Source: an uncultured Pelagibacteraceae bacterium (GTDB lineage: Bacteria; Pseudomonadota; Alphaproteobacteria; Pelagibacterales; Pelagibacteraceae). From it: 64,000 nt of DNA. The notes under the pieces are model-generated. The model worked only from the letters and a program-made list of their open reading frames with translations, ran no database searches and was not told where the DNA came from. This document shows positions 48,701-55,559 of the stretch, piece by piece. Within the stretch, counting starts at the first letter, position 1; each line of letters begins with the position of its first letter. The translations under genes were made by a program, and so were the position numbers. The stretch lies in assembly GCA_902617025.1 (NCBI GenBank), contig CACMVB010000001.1:124001-188000 (forward strand), read 5' to 3'.

Positions 48701-49663
48701 TTAAAGTTTATTACAATTGTACCCTAAATTTATTAGGTTTAATTTATTACATTGATCTGCAAATCTTATTTCATCTATGTACAAAATTTGAACTGTTGAC
48801 GCTTCCTCATACTTCCATTTAGTTTTCACTTTTTTTCCTTTAGCCTTTATTTGATTTGCTCTTGGTTGATAAATACCAAAATTTGTTGACGAGAGTGATG
48901 AGTTTCCTGGCATTTTATTTTGCATATCTACAATTTTTTTGCCGTTAACCCATATGAATAAACTTTTCTTATTTGGTGTATGTACTATTACATCTATCCA
49001 CTTTCCTAAGTGATTAGAAAAATGTTTTAAATCAAAAAAAGGTGGATCGTGATATTTTTCGCTTATTTTTCTACAAATATTTTTTCCCAGAAGTTTTTTG
49101 CTAATTTTCACGCACTCATTGTCGTGAAGAAAACTTCTTAACTGTACATTTACAATTCCTTCAGGTGAAATACCCATTCTATAATGTGCACCTTTGCCTT
49201 TTCTATGTATTTGATTGAATATAAGTGGCGTATTTGAATGAATATAATTTTTAGGGATTAATACGGAAAATGAAAGCCATTTACTTCCCCAATCCCGATA
49301 CTTTGTTCCTATAAAAACTCGTCGTGCTCCCTCATAGCAATTGTTCCAGTTATTTATGCTATCATTTGATTTCTTGTATATCCCACAATCACCTGGATGA
49401 CTTTCAAATTTAATAGAGAAATTATCTTCTCTTGACATCTCATCTGTGATTATCAAACAGTGATCAGGTCCTTTACCTTTCTGCCAACAAGCATCCCAAT
49501 GGTTCATTCTCAATTGTTTTCCATCAAGAGCACTTTCAGGTAAATTAATTAAACGCGAATTACCACTACTTTTACCTCCAGCTAATTCTTTCCATACTAT
49601 TGGATCAGCATATGAATTATTTAAAAAGAGAAAAAATAATAAAAATATAGACAAACTTTTCAT
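48701..49663 (-). CDS. Secreted polysaccharide-lyase-like protein (heparin lyase I-like fold)
   Basis: 320 aa with a signal peptide (MKSLSIFLLFFLFLNNSYA, cleavage near residue 19). The body resembles the jelly-roll polysaccharide lyase group that includes heparin lyase I-like and glucuronan lyase-like proteins: FESHPGDCG, WGSKWLSFSVLIP, LIFNQIHRKG near residue 150, HLGKWIDVIVHT near 218 and IWVNGKKIVDMQ near 235. Several cysteines may form disulphides. Predicted periplasmic or secreted. Substrate unknown. Assigned from motif pattern only. Confidence 0.6.
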   Translation of the reverse strand: MKSLSIFLLFFLFLNNSYADPIVWKELAGGKSSGNSRLINLPESALDGKQLRMNHWDACWQKGKGPDHCLIITDEMSREDNFSIKFESHPGDCGIYKKSNDSINNWNNCYEGARRVFIGTKYRDWGSKWLSFSVLIPKNYIHSNTPLIFNQIHRKGKGAHYRMGISPEGIVNVQLRSFLHDNECVKISKKLLGKNICRKISEKYHDPPFFDLKHFSNHLGKWIDVIVHTPNKKSLFIWVNGKKIVDMQNKMPGNSSLSSTNFGIYQPRANQIKAKGKKVKTKWKYEEASTVQILYIDEIRFADQCNKLNLINLGYNCNKL

Positions 49664-49710
49664 CGTTAAAATTTAAATTATCAGTATTAAATATTTATGA
49701 AAAGTAAAAA

Positions 49711-49747
49711 TTATCTTCTAGTCTGCACCTAGTCTTCCCATATTTTA
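49711..49747. repeat. Composite arm repeat B inside element 1
   Basis: The left part (49711-49728) is identical over 18 bases to repeat C (50989-51006) and the right part (49729-49747) is identical over 19 bases to repeat A (46237-46255). So a right-end-type arm is fused to a left-end-type arm without a core between them. This is what a deletion across a tandem element junction would leave. Confidence 0.7.
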
Positions 49748-49831
49748 GCAGTGATAAGTGGACATAAAAGTTGGGTTAAGTTGAAGAGTTATTAACGTAT
49801 CAAAGCTAGTCTGTTTGATGATAAGTTTAAA

Positions 49832-50950
49832 TTAGTAACGAATATAATTTTTACCGTATAAACAACCTGAGTGAATAGCCAAAGCTCCACCAGAATAATC
49901 ATCTAAACTAAATCCAGTTGCAATTTCATGAACTTTTTGAATATTTTCTGTATTATTTTTTTCGTCGTTTAAATAAAACGGTATCCAAGCTACATGGGCT
50001 CCATAACCTCGAGTTTTGACTATACTTGTTTTGCCTGCATCTGGGTCTAGGCCTGCAATTTCTTTGTTGTTATTTTTAATCAGTCTTTTAGCATGTGTTT
50101 CTAATTGATCTCTAAGAGAACCATTTTTAAATTTAGTGTTATAAATATTGAATCCATTCAATCTTAAAACTTCAGCTCCTTGAATAACGTGTTGGATAAC
50201 TTCATTATTACCTCTTAACTTTTTTTCAAAAAATTTTTTTTTATCTAAAGTTTTCATTAAATTCATATAAATTTCATAACCTTCCACAAATAGTTTTTTG
50301 TCATTAATTGCCGCGCCCCACATGATAAATGAAGTTGCTCTAGCGAATTTTGTATCGATTGTAAAATATTTAGTATCGTCTCCAGAAATTGATTTATATC
50401 TTCCAGCATCTTTGTTCTTAATTCTTGCATCAGCTAAATAAGAATTTTTCTTTAAGTCTTCAACGTAAATATTCAGTTGATTAATTTCTTCTTTATTTAA
50501 TTTGTTTTTATTTCTCAAATACGAAGTAGAATACGCTAAAGATTTTATTAATATATTTGTCACAAATGAAGGTGATGACCCCCCTTTTTCAGTCCAATCA
50601 ACTTTTTTAAAACTATTTGATATAGAGAGATCAACCAATCTTTTTTTAAATATCCCATCTTCTTTTTCAGAACTGTAACCAGCTAGGGCGTTATTTAGGT
50701 AAGCGGTATTATCCTCTATAAAAGTTGACGCTCCATCTATTGCCAACGGTTCCTCATAACCTTGGATGAAATCTGAAAAATTTTTGTTTAGTGTTAATGC
50801 GCCTCTCCCTGCATATCTACAGCTTTCTTCATTAACTTTTGATAAATCTAAAAGTTTTAAATCTTTTGTAATTTCAATGCTATGTGAAGGAATATGTAAA
50901 AATAATAATAACGTAAAATTTATTATTATCAATTTTAAAAGTTTTCTCAT
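49832..50950 (-). CDS. Secreted alginate-lyase-like protein
   Basis: 372 aa with a signal peptide (cleavage near residue 24, after HIPSHS). The mature part is mostly helical and resembles the PL5/alginate lyase alpha-toroid group: a RGNNEVIQHVIQGAEVLRLNG segment near residue 245-265 sits where alginate lyases have the NNHxYW motif, but the His/Tyr residues do not match exactly. Catalysis is therefore uncertain. Predicted periplasmic. Located at the right end of element 1. Confidence 0.42.
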   Translation of the reverse strand: MRKLLKLIIINFTLLLFLHIPSHSIEITKDLKLLDLSKVNEESCRYAGRGALTLNKNFSDFIQGYEEPLAIDGASTFIEDNTAYLNNALAGYSSEKEDGIFKKRLVDLSISNSFKKVDWTEKGGSSPSFVTNILIKSLAYSTSYLRNKNKLNKEEINQLNIYVEDLKKNSYLADARIKNKDAGRYKSISGDDTKYFTIDTKFARATSFIMWGAAINDKKLFVEGYEIYMNLMKTLDKKKFFEKKLRGNNEVIQHVIQGAEVLRLNGFNIYNTKFKNGSLRDQLETHAKRLIKNNNKEIAGLDPDAGKTSIVKTRGYGAHVAWIPFYLNDEKNNTENIQKVHEIATGFSLDDYSGGALAIHSGCLYGKNYIRY

Positions 50951-50978
50951 TAGATCATTTTACCAAATTTTCCCTCTC

Positions 50979-51008
50979 TGTCTTCTAGTTATCTTCTAGT
51001 CTGCACAA
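50979..51008. repeat. Arm repeats C, right end of element 1
   Basis: TCTTCTAGT at 50981-50989 and 50992-51000 (11-bp period), followed by CTGCACAA. The repeat ends are exactly 137 and 126 bases before the first base of core copy 2, the same distances as in element 2. Confidence 0.75.
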
Positions 51009-51075
51009 ATTAATTTGCCTTGATTTCTAATGCTAATTGAAAGGTTAAATAATAAAATAAGGATTGATAATTTTT

Positions 51076-51102
51076 TGAGACTACCTGAGACTGTCTGAGA
51101 CT
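51076..51102. repeat. Core-proximal iterons of element 1
   Basis: TGAGACT three times with a 10-bp period (51076, 51086, 51096), starting at -50, -40 and -30 from the core at 51126. Element 2 has different iterons at exactly the same offsets. Confidence 0.75.
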
Positions 51103-51125
51103 CTAATCTTACTGTATCCTTGGGG

Positions 51126-51165
51126 TTTTAAGTCCTTTGTGTCTACCAATTTCACCACGAGGGCA
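51126..51165. repeat. tRNA-Leu attachment core, copy 2
   Basis: Truncated tRNA-Leu (nucleotides 1-39 plus one base), identical to copy 1 over 40 bp. To its left the sequence departs from the tRNA exactly at the anticodon loop, so no functional tRNA can be made here. Confidence 0.9.
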
Positions 51166-51244
51166 CGTCGTTATTTTTATTGTTATTGTTAGTATATTAA
51201 TACACAAGAGTTTTAAAGAAGTAAAAAAAAATTAATTATCTCTT

Positions 51245-51267
51245 TATGTACAAGTCATGTGCAAGTA
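51245..51267. repeat. Arm repeats, left end of element 2
   Basis: GTACAAGT (51248-51255) and GTGCAAGT (51259-51266), 11-bp period, ending 90 and 101 bases after core copy 2; the equivalent pair in element 1 ends 91 and 102 bases after core copy 1. The 16 bases at 51245-51260 are identical to 52139-52154. Confidence 0.72.
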
Positions 51268-51290
51268 ATCCCATTTTTTATAGGATTAAA

Positions 51291-51884
51291 CTATAATTTT
51301 AATTTTATATTTTTATTAATAATGGCCAACATTACTCCCATTAAAAAATTTTCTCCGATTGCAAGACAACTTCCTCTCTTAATTAAATCTTTATCAACAT
51401 CAGTATCGGGTATTGCTTTTATATTTCTTATAATTGCAGTTGCTATATGTTGACCAGTTGAAATTAATTTAGCTCCATCACCTTTCGTTATATTCGAAAG
51501 TCCCCACTTCAGCGCATTATTTCCATCATGACTAAATTTGCCATCAGCGTCAGTTTCTAATTTAAGATTAGGAAATATTTTATCTTTGAATGGCTTTGAT
51601 CTTTTATCGCTTAGACCTAAATTGAATAAGCTCACTGCATTAACACAACTTTGTGTACGTTGAGAGTTTTCAACTTTCATCCCTAATCTACCAATCACTA
51701 CACCAATTAAAATACAAATACATATTTGATAAGTTTCTTTTTCTGGTCGAGTTATAATTTTATTAACTTTATTATATTGATCAACTTTTGATGCATCATC
51801 TAAAAAATCGACGTAAGCTTTAAGTGCACTAAATACAATTAAATTTGAATGTTGTTCAATTCCCTCAATCTCTTTAGCGTCCAT
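51291..51884 (-). CDS. Element 2 protein of unknown function, 197 aa
   Basis: Not recognised. It has a possible membrane or buried helix near residues 50-70 (TYQICICILIGVVIGRLGM) and another near the C-terminus (ENFLMGVMLAIINKNI), with a soluble middle containing ALKWGLSNITKGDGAKLISTG. No signal peptide and no DNA-binding or recombinase motif (no R-HxxR-Y pattern). It follows the 62-aa ORF by 3 bases, so the two are probably co-transcribed. Confidence 0.65.
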   Translation of the reverse strand: MDAKEIEGIEQHSNLIVFSALKAYVDFLDDASKVDQYNKVNKIITRPEKETYQICICILIGVVIGRLGMKVENSQRTQSCVNAVSLFNLGLSDKRSKPFKDKIFPNLKLETDADGKFSHDGNNALKWGLSNITKGDGAKLISTGQHIATAIIRNIKAIPDTDVDKDLIKRGSCLAIGENFLMGVMLAIINKNIKLKL

Positions 51885-51887
51885 TAA

Positions 51888-52076
51888 TTATTTATCTCCT
51901 TTAAAAAAACCAACAATGCATCCAAATAAATAAAGGAAAAGAATTATATTTATAAGTGTATTTTCAAAATACATTAGTCCAATAATTGCTGGTATCGCCA
52001 ATAAAATATATTTTCCAGGAAATGACCATCCATATTTTTCAGAATAAAATACTTTTTTACTTTTTTTATCTTTCAT
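51888..52076 (-). CDS. Element 2 small membrane protein, 62 aa
   Basis: Not recognised. A basic N-terminus (MKDKKSKKVFYSEKYGWSFP) is followed by two hydrophobic segments (about residues 22-37 and 42-58) separated by a short polar turn. First gene of a two-gene unit in the 1.16-kb element. Confidence 0.55.
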   Translation of the reverse strand: MKDKKSKKVFYSEKYGWSFPGKYILLAIPAIIGLMYFENTLINIILFLYLFGCIVGFFKGDK

Positions 52077-52138
52077 TTGTTTAGATTAACAGAATTAAAC
52101 TATATTGCCGAGTCGGTTTTTATTCGGCTCAGTGTTTC

Positions 52139-52170
52139 TATGTACAAGTCATGTACAAGTTTGCACAAGT
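52139..52170. repeat. Arm repeats, right end of element 2
   Basis: GTACAAGT at 52142-52149 and 52153-52160 (11-bp period), plus a third, GCACAAGT, at 52163-52170. The first two end exactly 137 and 126 bases before core copy 3, as in element 1. The GCACAA after the repeats is shared with element 1 at the same offset. Confidence 0.75.
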
Positions 52171-52235
52171 AAATTTCATTGAATTTCTGTTATTTTTTTT
52201 AGAGAGTGATTTTTTTGCTTTTATTTTGTGGATTT

Positions 52236-52260
52236 CGATACAGAGGGATACTAACGGATA
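52236..52260. repeat. Core-proximal iterons of element 2
   Basis: CGATA, GGATA and GGATA with a 10-bp period (52236, 52246, 52256), at -50, -40 and -30 from core copy 3, the same offsets as the TGAGACT set of element 1. Confidence 0.65.
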
Positions 52261-52285
52261 TTGATTAAAATGTGAATCCTTTGCC

Positions 52286-52325
52286 TTTTAAGTCCTTTGT
52301 GTCTACCAATTTCACCACGAGGGCA
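52286..52325. repeat. tRNA-Leu attachment core, copy 3 (right end of the island)
   Basis: Third exact 40-bp copy. The sequence to its right has no similarity to the flank shared by copies 1 and 2, so this is probably the displaced original 5' half of the chromosomal tRNA-Leu. Confidence 0.9.
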
Positions 52326-52392
52326 CATTTATTTTTCGTAATATATATGACATTTATATTATTATTTAAATCTAATAAAGTATATTTATCTA

Positions 52393-53346
52393 ATGAAAAA
52401 AATCTTAATTTATAATTCTGGTGGTGGTTTAGGGGATTCAATCCAATTATTTCCATTATTAATAAGTTTAAAAAATCATTTTAAAAAAGCAAATTTCTAT
52501 TATTTAGGGGCGCATGCAAATCATTTTATTGGAGCGTTAAAGGAATATAGTATTAAGCTTGAAACTTTAGAGCTAGGTTTAAAATATTTTGGCTTTAGAT
52601 GGTGGCACATATTGTTTGCTAAAAGCAGAGCTTCAAAAAATACTTTTGGAAAATTTGATTTAATAATTGATTTACAAACTAAATTAAGAAACTCTCTCAT
52701 TTTGAGTAAAATTCCTCATGAATTATTTTACTCAAGGACATTGAACGGTTTTTTTTCCTCTAAAAAAATTAAATCTTATTCTAATAATCATTTGGAAAAC
52801 TTGAGTTTATTTTTAGAGGAAGATGTTATCGAAATGGAATTCAAAGTTAATAAGCTTCCGAAGACATTAATTTCTGAAGCAAAAAGACTACTTCCAGGTA
52901 CAAATTATGTTGGTTTTTCAATTACTCAGGGAAATGAATATCGAAAAAAAAGTTGGTCGATTTTTAAGTTTACTGCGCTAGCAAACAAAATACTTTCAAA
53001 AAATAAAATTCCAGTTTTTTTTGTTGAGAAAAATAATATCGAATTAATAGATAAAATTAAAAATCAAGTCCCAGCAGCAATTTTCCCAGAAATAAATTCT
53101 AAATTTGCTTGCCCAGCTTTAGTAACTGCATTGTCTTCGAGACTTGATACTGCTGTGTCGATTGATAACGGTATTATGCATATGATAGGTCTCGCAAATA
53201 TTCCTATGATTGTTCTATTTGGTCCAACTAACTCAGAAAAATTTGCACCAAAAAATAAATTTGTTAAAGTGTTGGACAGTAAAATAATTCATAAAACCAA
53301 AGATATTAATTCAATAGAAGTTGATGAAGTTCTTAGTCTGATTTAG
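52393..53346 (+). CDS. Glycosyltransferase family 9 (heptosyltransferase-like)
   Basis: ADP-heptose:LPS heptosyltransferase-type enzyme of 317 aa. GGGLGDSIQLFPLL at the N-terminus and the C-terminal VSIDNGIMHMIGLANIPMIVLFGPT (near residues 256-280), including the D-G-MH-A pattern of the family, are clear. Likely acts on lipid A core or another surface glycan at the cytosolic face of the inner membrane. It is the first core gene after the island. Confidence 0.85.
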   Translation: MKKILIYNSGGGLGDSIQLFPLLISLKNHFKKANFYYLGAHANHFIGALKEYSIKLETLELGLKYFGFRWWHILFAKSRASKNTFGKFDLIIDLQTKLRNSLILSKIPHELFYSRTLNGFFSSKKIKSYSNNHLENLSLFLEEDVIEMEFKVNKLPKTLISEAKRLLPGTNYVGFSITQGNEYRKKSWSIFKFTALANKILSKNKIPVFFVEKNNIELIDKIKNQVPAAIFPEINSKFACPALVTALSSRLDTAVSIDNGIMHMIGLANIPMIVLFGPTNSEKFAPKNKFVKVLDSKIIHKTKDINSIEVDEVLSLI

Positions 53347-54098
53347 ATATTTAAAATTTTGATTTTTTTATTTTTAATCACTTTGATTAAGTCATTATGC
53401 ACTTTTACTAAATTTATTTTAGATGTTGATCTTGAAACAATTGAAACACCAATTTTCCCTAACCTAAAAAAAGGGTAACTTCCAATATCAACGAATTTTT
53501 TATATCTTTTTTGTATAATTTCTAATTGTTTTGAAATGTTACTTTCCACAGTATATAGATTAATGGTTTTGCTATAAACTTTTAATCCTTTAACTAAATA
53601 TTTTTTACAATTTTCTATCATAGAATTTAAAATTGAAGGAACACCTGGTAGGGATAAAACATTTTTAGTAATAAATCCTGGGGCGGCACTAGAGGGGTTA
53701 TATATTAATTTAGCAATCGCTGGCATTTTTGCCATTTTTTTTCTACCATCATTAAATTTTTTTTTACCATAATAATTTTCTAATATTTTATAAGCTTCTT
53801 TATGATACTTATATTTTACTTTGAACGCTTTTGAAATAGACTTTGCTGTAATATCATCATGTGTTGGTCCTATGCCACCAGTTGTAAATACATAATTAAA
53901 TTTTTTTGATAGTGACCTTATATTTTTAACTATAATATTTTCAACGTCAGGTATAATTCTTACTTCCGAAACTGATATTCCACAATTAAGATTTAACCAA
54001 TTGCTTAAAAATGCAATATTTTTATCTTGAGTTCTTCCTGATAAAATTTCATTTCCAATAATTAAAATTGCTGCATTTACTTTCTTTTTTTTCCTCAT
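53343..54098 (-). CDS. CinA-type molybdopterin-binding domain protein
   Basis: Single MoCF_biosynth domain of 251 aa: IGNEILSGRTQDKN (residues about 13-26), FTTGGIGPTHDDIT (near 70) and SLPGVPSILNSM. This is the N-terminal half of CinA-like proteins, without the C-terminal NMN deamidase domain; in other bacteria the domain has ADP-ribose pyrophosphatase activity. The stop overlaps the GT9 stop in a 4-base TTAG. Confidence 0.85.
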   Translation of the reverse strand: MRKKKKVNAAILIIGNEILSGRTQDKNIAFLSNWLNLNCGISVSEVRIIPDVENIIVKNIRSLSKKFNYVFTTGGIGPTHDDITAKSISKAFKVKYKYHKEAYKILENYYGKKKFNDGRKKMAKMPAIAKLIYNPSSAAPGFITKNVLSLPGVPSILNSMIENCKKYLVKGLKVYSKTINLYTVESNISKQLEIIQKRYKKFVDIGSYPFFRLGKIGVSIVSRSTSKINLVKVHNDLIKVIKNKKIKILNI

Positions 54099-54114
54099 AG
54101 ATTATTAATTATAC

Positions 54115-54810
54115 ATGAACTTTGATGAATCACTAATATCAGGAGAATTTATAAAAAGATATAAACGTTTTTTTGTAGATATCAAAATCGGTAAAAATAC
54201 AGTTACTGCTCATTGCCCAAATACAGGTTCAATGATGGGTTTATTGAAAAAGGGAAATAATGTATGGCTAAGTAAATCTCATAATCCCAAAAGGAAACTT
54301 AAATATACATTACAAATTATTGAAAACCAAAAGTCAAAGGTTGGCATTAACACTCATTTGACAAATAAAATAGTATTTGATGCTTTAAAGAAAAGAATGA
54401 TCAAAAATTTTAAAGATATTAATAGTATTCAACAAGAGGTTAAGTTTGGTGAAAATACAAGATTTGATTTTTTGTTAACACAAAAAAATAATAAAACCTT
54501 CATTGAAGTTAAAAATGTAACTCTTTCTAGAGAAAAACAAATTGCAGAGTTTCCTGATGCGATTACCTCTCGGGGTCTTAAACACATACAAGAGTTATTA
54601 AAAGCAAACAAACAAGGATTTGAAATTTATCTTCTTTTTGTAATTCAAAGAGATGATTGCAGCAAATTTAAATTAGCTAAAGATATTGATCCAGAATATT
54701 GTGAATTATTAGCTAAAGCTGTTAAAAAAAATCTAAAAATACTTTGCTATGATTGTAAATTTTCATCAAAAGGAATAAAACTAAATCGAGAAATATTATT
54801 CAAAATTTGA
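54115..54810 (+). CDS. sfsA: SfsA family DNA-binding/nuclease-like protein
   Basis: 231 aa. Typical SfsA features: N-terminal OB-like domain (RYKRFFVDIKIG, then TAHCPNTGSMMGLL) and a C-terminal PD-(D/E)xK-like domain (TRFDFLL...FIEVKNVTLSRE, FPDAITSRGLKHIQEL). Originally described as a sugar-fermentation regulator in E. coli; the biological role is still unclear. Only 16 bases separate it from the divergent CinA-type gene. Confidence 0.92.
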   Translation: MNFDESLISGEFIKRYKRFFVDIKIGKNTVTAHCPNTGSMMGLLKKGNNVWLSKSHNPKRKLKYTLQIIENQKSKVGINTHLTNKIVFDALKKRMIKNFKDINSIQQEVKFGENTRFDFLLTQKNNKTFIEVKNVTLSREKQIAEFPDAITSRGLKHIQELLKANKQGFEIYLLFVIQRDDCSKFKLAKDIDPEYCELLAKAVKKNLKILCYDCKFSSKGIKLNREILFKI

Positions 54811-55559
54811 TGATTGAAAATTATAAAGAAGCCTTTGAAAAAACAAGATCTGCTGGAGTTATTGCTGCTGGTGCATTAGACGAAGTTTTTAAGATTGCTA
54901 AGCCTGGGATAAGAACTGACCAAATTGACAATTTGTGTTATGAATACCTAAATGATCATGGTGCTTACTCAGCTCCACTTTTTTACAGAGGTTTTCCTAA
55001 ATCATGTTGTACGTCGGCCAATCATGTAGTTTGTCACGGAATACCATCGGATAAAATTTTAAAAGATGGAGATATTATCAACGTAGATGTTACTGCTTTA
55101 AAAGATGGTTGGCATGGAGATACTAGTAGGACATTTGAAATTGGTGAGGTTTCAATCAAAGGAAAAAAATTAGTTCAAACAACTTATGAAGCTATGATGA
55201 AAGGTATCAAAATTATTAAAGAAGATATTTTCTTAGGGGATATTGGGGCTACTATTCAAAGTCATGTAGAAGCCGAAGGATTTTCAGTTGTGCAAGATTT
55301 TTGTGGACACGGTATTGGCAAACAATTTCACAAAGAGCCGAATGTTCTACATTATGGAAAAAAGGGAACTGGTGAAAAGATAAAGGCTGGAATGATTTTT
55401 ACCATTGAACCTATGATAAATCTAGGAAAATACGAGACAAAAACTTTGAATGATGGTTGGACAGCTGTCACAAAAGATAAATCTTTATCTGCACAATTTG
55501 AACATACTATAGGTGTAACAAAAGATGGTTATGAAATTTTTACTTTGTCAAAAAATTAA
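54810..55559 (+). CDS. map: Methionine aminopeptidase, type I
   Basis: Removes the initiator methionine. 249 aa. The five metal ligands can be placed in DVTALKDGWHGDTSR (two Asp), GHGIGKQFHKEP (His), FTIEPMI (Glu) and AQFEHTIGV (Glu). The ATG at 54810 shares one base with the sfsA stop (TGATG); a TTG one codon upstream is ignored. Confidence 0.97.
   Translation: MIENYKEAFEKTRSAGVIAAGALDEVFKIAKPGIRTDQIDNLCYEYLNDHGAYSAPLFYRGFPKSCCTSANHVVCHGIPSDKILKDGDIINVDVTALKDGWHGDTSRTFEIGEVSIKGKKLVQTTYEAMMKGIKIIKEDIFLGDIGATIQSHVEAEGFSVVQDFCGHGIGKQFHKEPNVLHYGKKGTGEKIKAGMIFTIEPMINLGKYETKTLNDGWTAVTKDKSLSAQFEHTIGVTKDGYEIFTLSKN

Larger units (their letters stand above)
46100..51165. mobile_element. Integrative element 1 in tRNA-Leu (about 5.0 kb)
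   Basis: Bounded by exact 40-bp tRNA-Leu cores (46100-46139 and 51126-51165); the core-to-core period is 5,026 bp. Near each end are 9-bp repeats TCTTCTAGT with an 11-bp period, and three TGAGACT repeats precede the right core. Cargo: a small membrane protein, two micro-ORFs, a GDPD-like enzyme, an MFS transporter and two secreted lyase-like proteins. No integrase or excisionase is seen, so it would need a recombinase in trans, or has lost its own. Confidence 0.78.
50951..51290. other. Gene-free junction between elements 1 and 2
   Basis: 340 bases without a credible gene. In order it holds arm repeats C (50979-51008), an AT-rich stretch, three TGAGACT iterons (51076-51102), the tRNA-Leu core copy 2 (51126-51165), the conserved tRNA upstream region (51181-51233) and the left arm repeats of element 2 (51245-51267). 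Confidence 0.8.
51126..52325. mobile_element. Integrative element 2 in tRNA-Leu (about 1.16 kb)
   Basis: Bounded by cores 51126-51165 and 52286-52325; period 1,160 bp. Its end repeats (GTACAAGT family, 11-bp period; cGATA/GGATA iterons, 10-bp period) differ in sequence from those of element 1 but occupy the same positions. It holds only two minus-strand ORFs of unknown function. With no recombinase it would be non-autonomous and very small. Confidence 0.75.
52077..52392. other. Gene-free right end of element 2 and old tRNA-Leu flank
   Basis: 316 bases without a credible gene. A short inverted repeat (GCCGAGTCGG..., then CGGCT near 52107-52130) follows the element genes' upstream side; then the arm repeats (52139-52170), GATA iterons (52236-52260), core copy 3 (52286-52325) and an AT-rich flank that is probably the original tRNA-Leu promoter region. 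Confidence 0.7.

Noticed and set aside
49711-49747. CRISPR-like array from the TCTTCTAGT repeats
   Set aside because: Repeats are 9 bp with 2-base gaps, in isolated pairs; no spacer/repeat pattern and no cas genes nearby.
51126-51165. Core copies 2 and 3 as functional tRNA genes
   Set aside because: Only the first 39 nucleotides are present; the 3' side of the anticodon stem, variable arm, T-arm and acceptor 3' strand are missing.
52265-52456. 63-codon minus-strand open frame across tRNA-Leu core copy 3
   Set aside because: It translates the tRNA fragment itself (the VVKLVDTKDLKG-type reading) and the start of the GT9 gene in reverse. It is a product of the repeat, not a gene.
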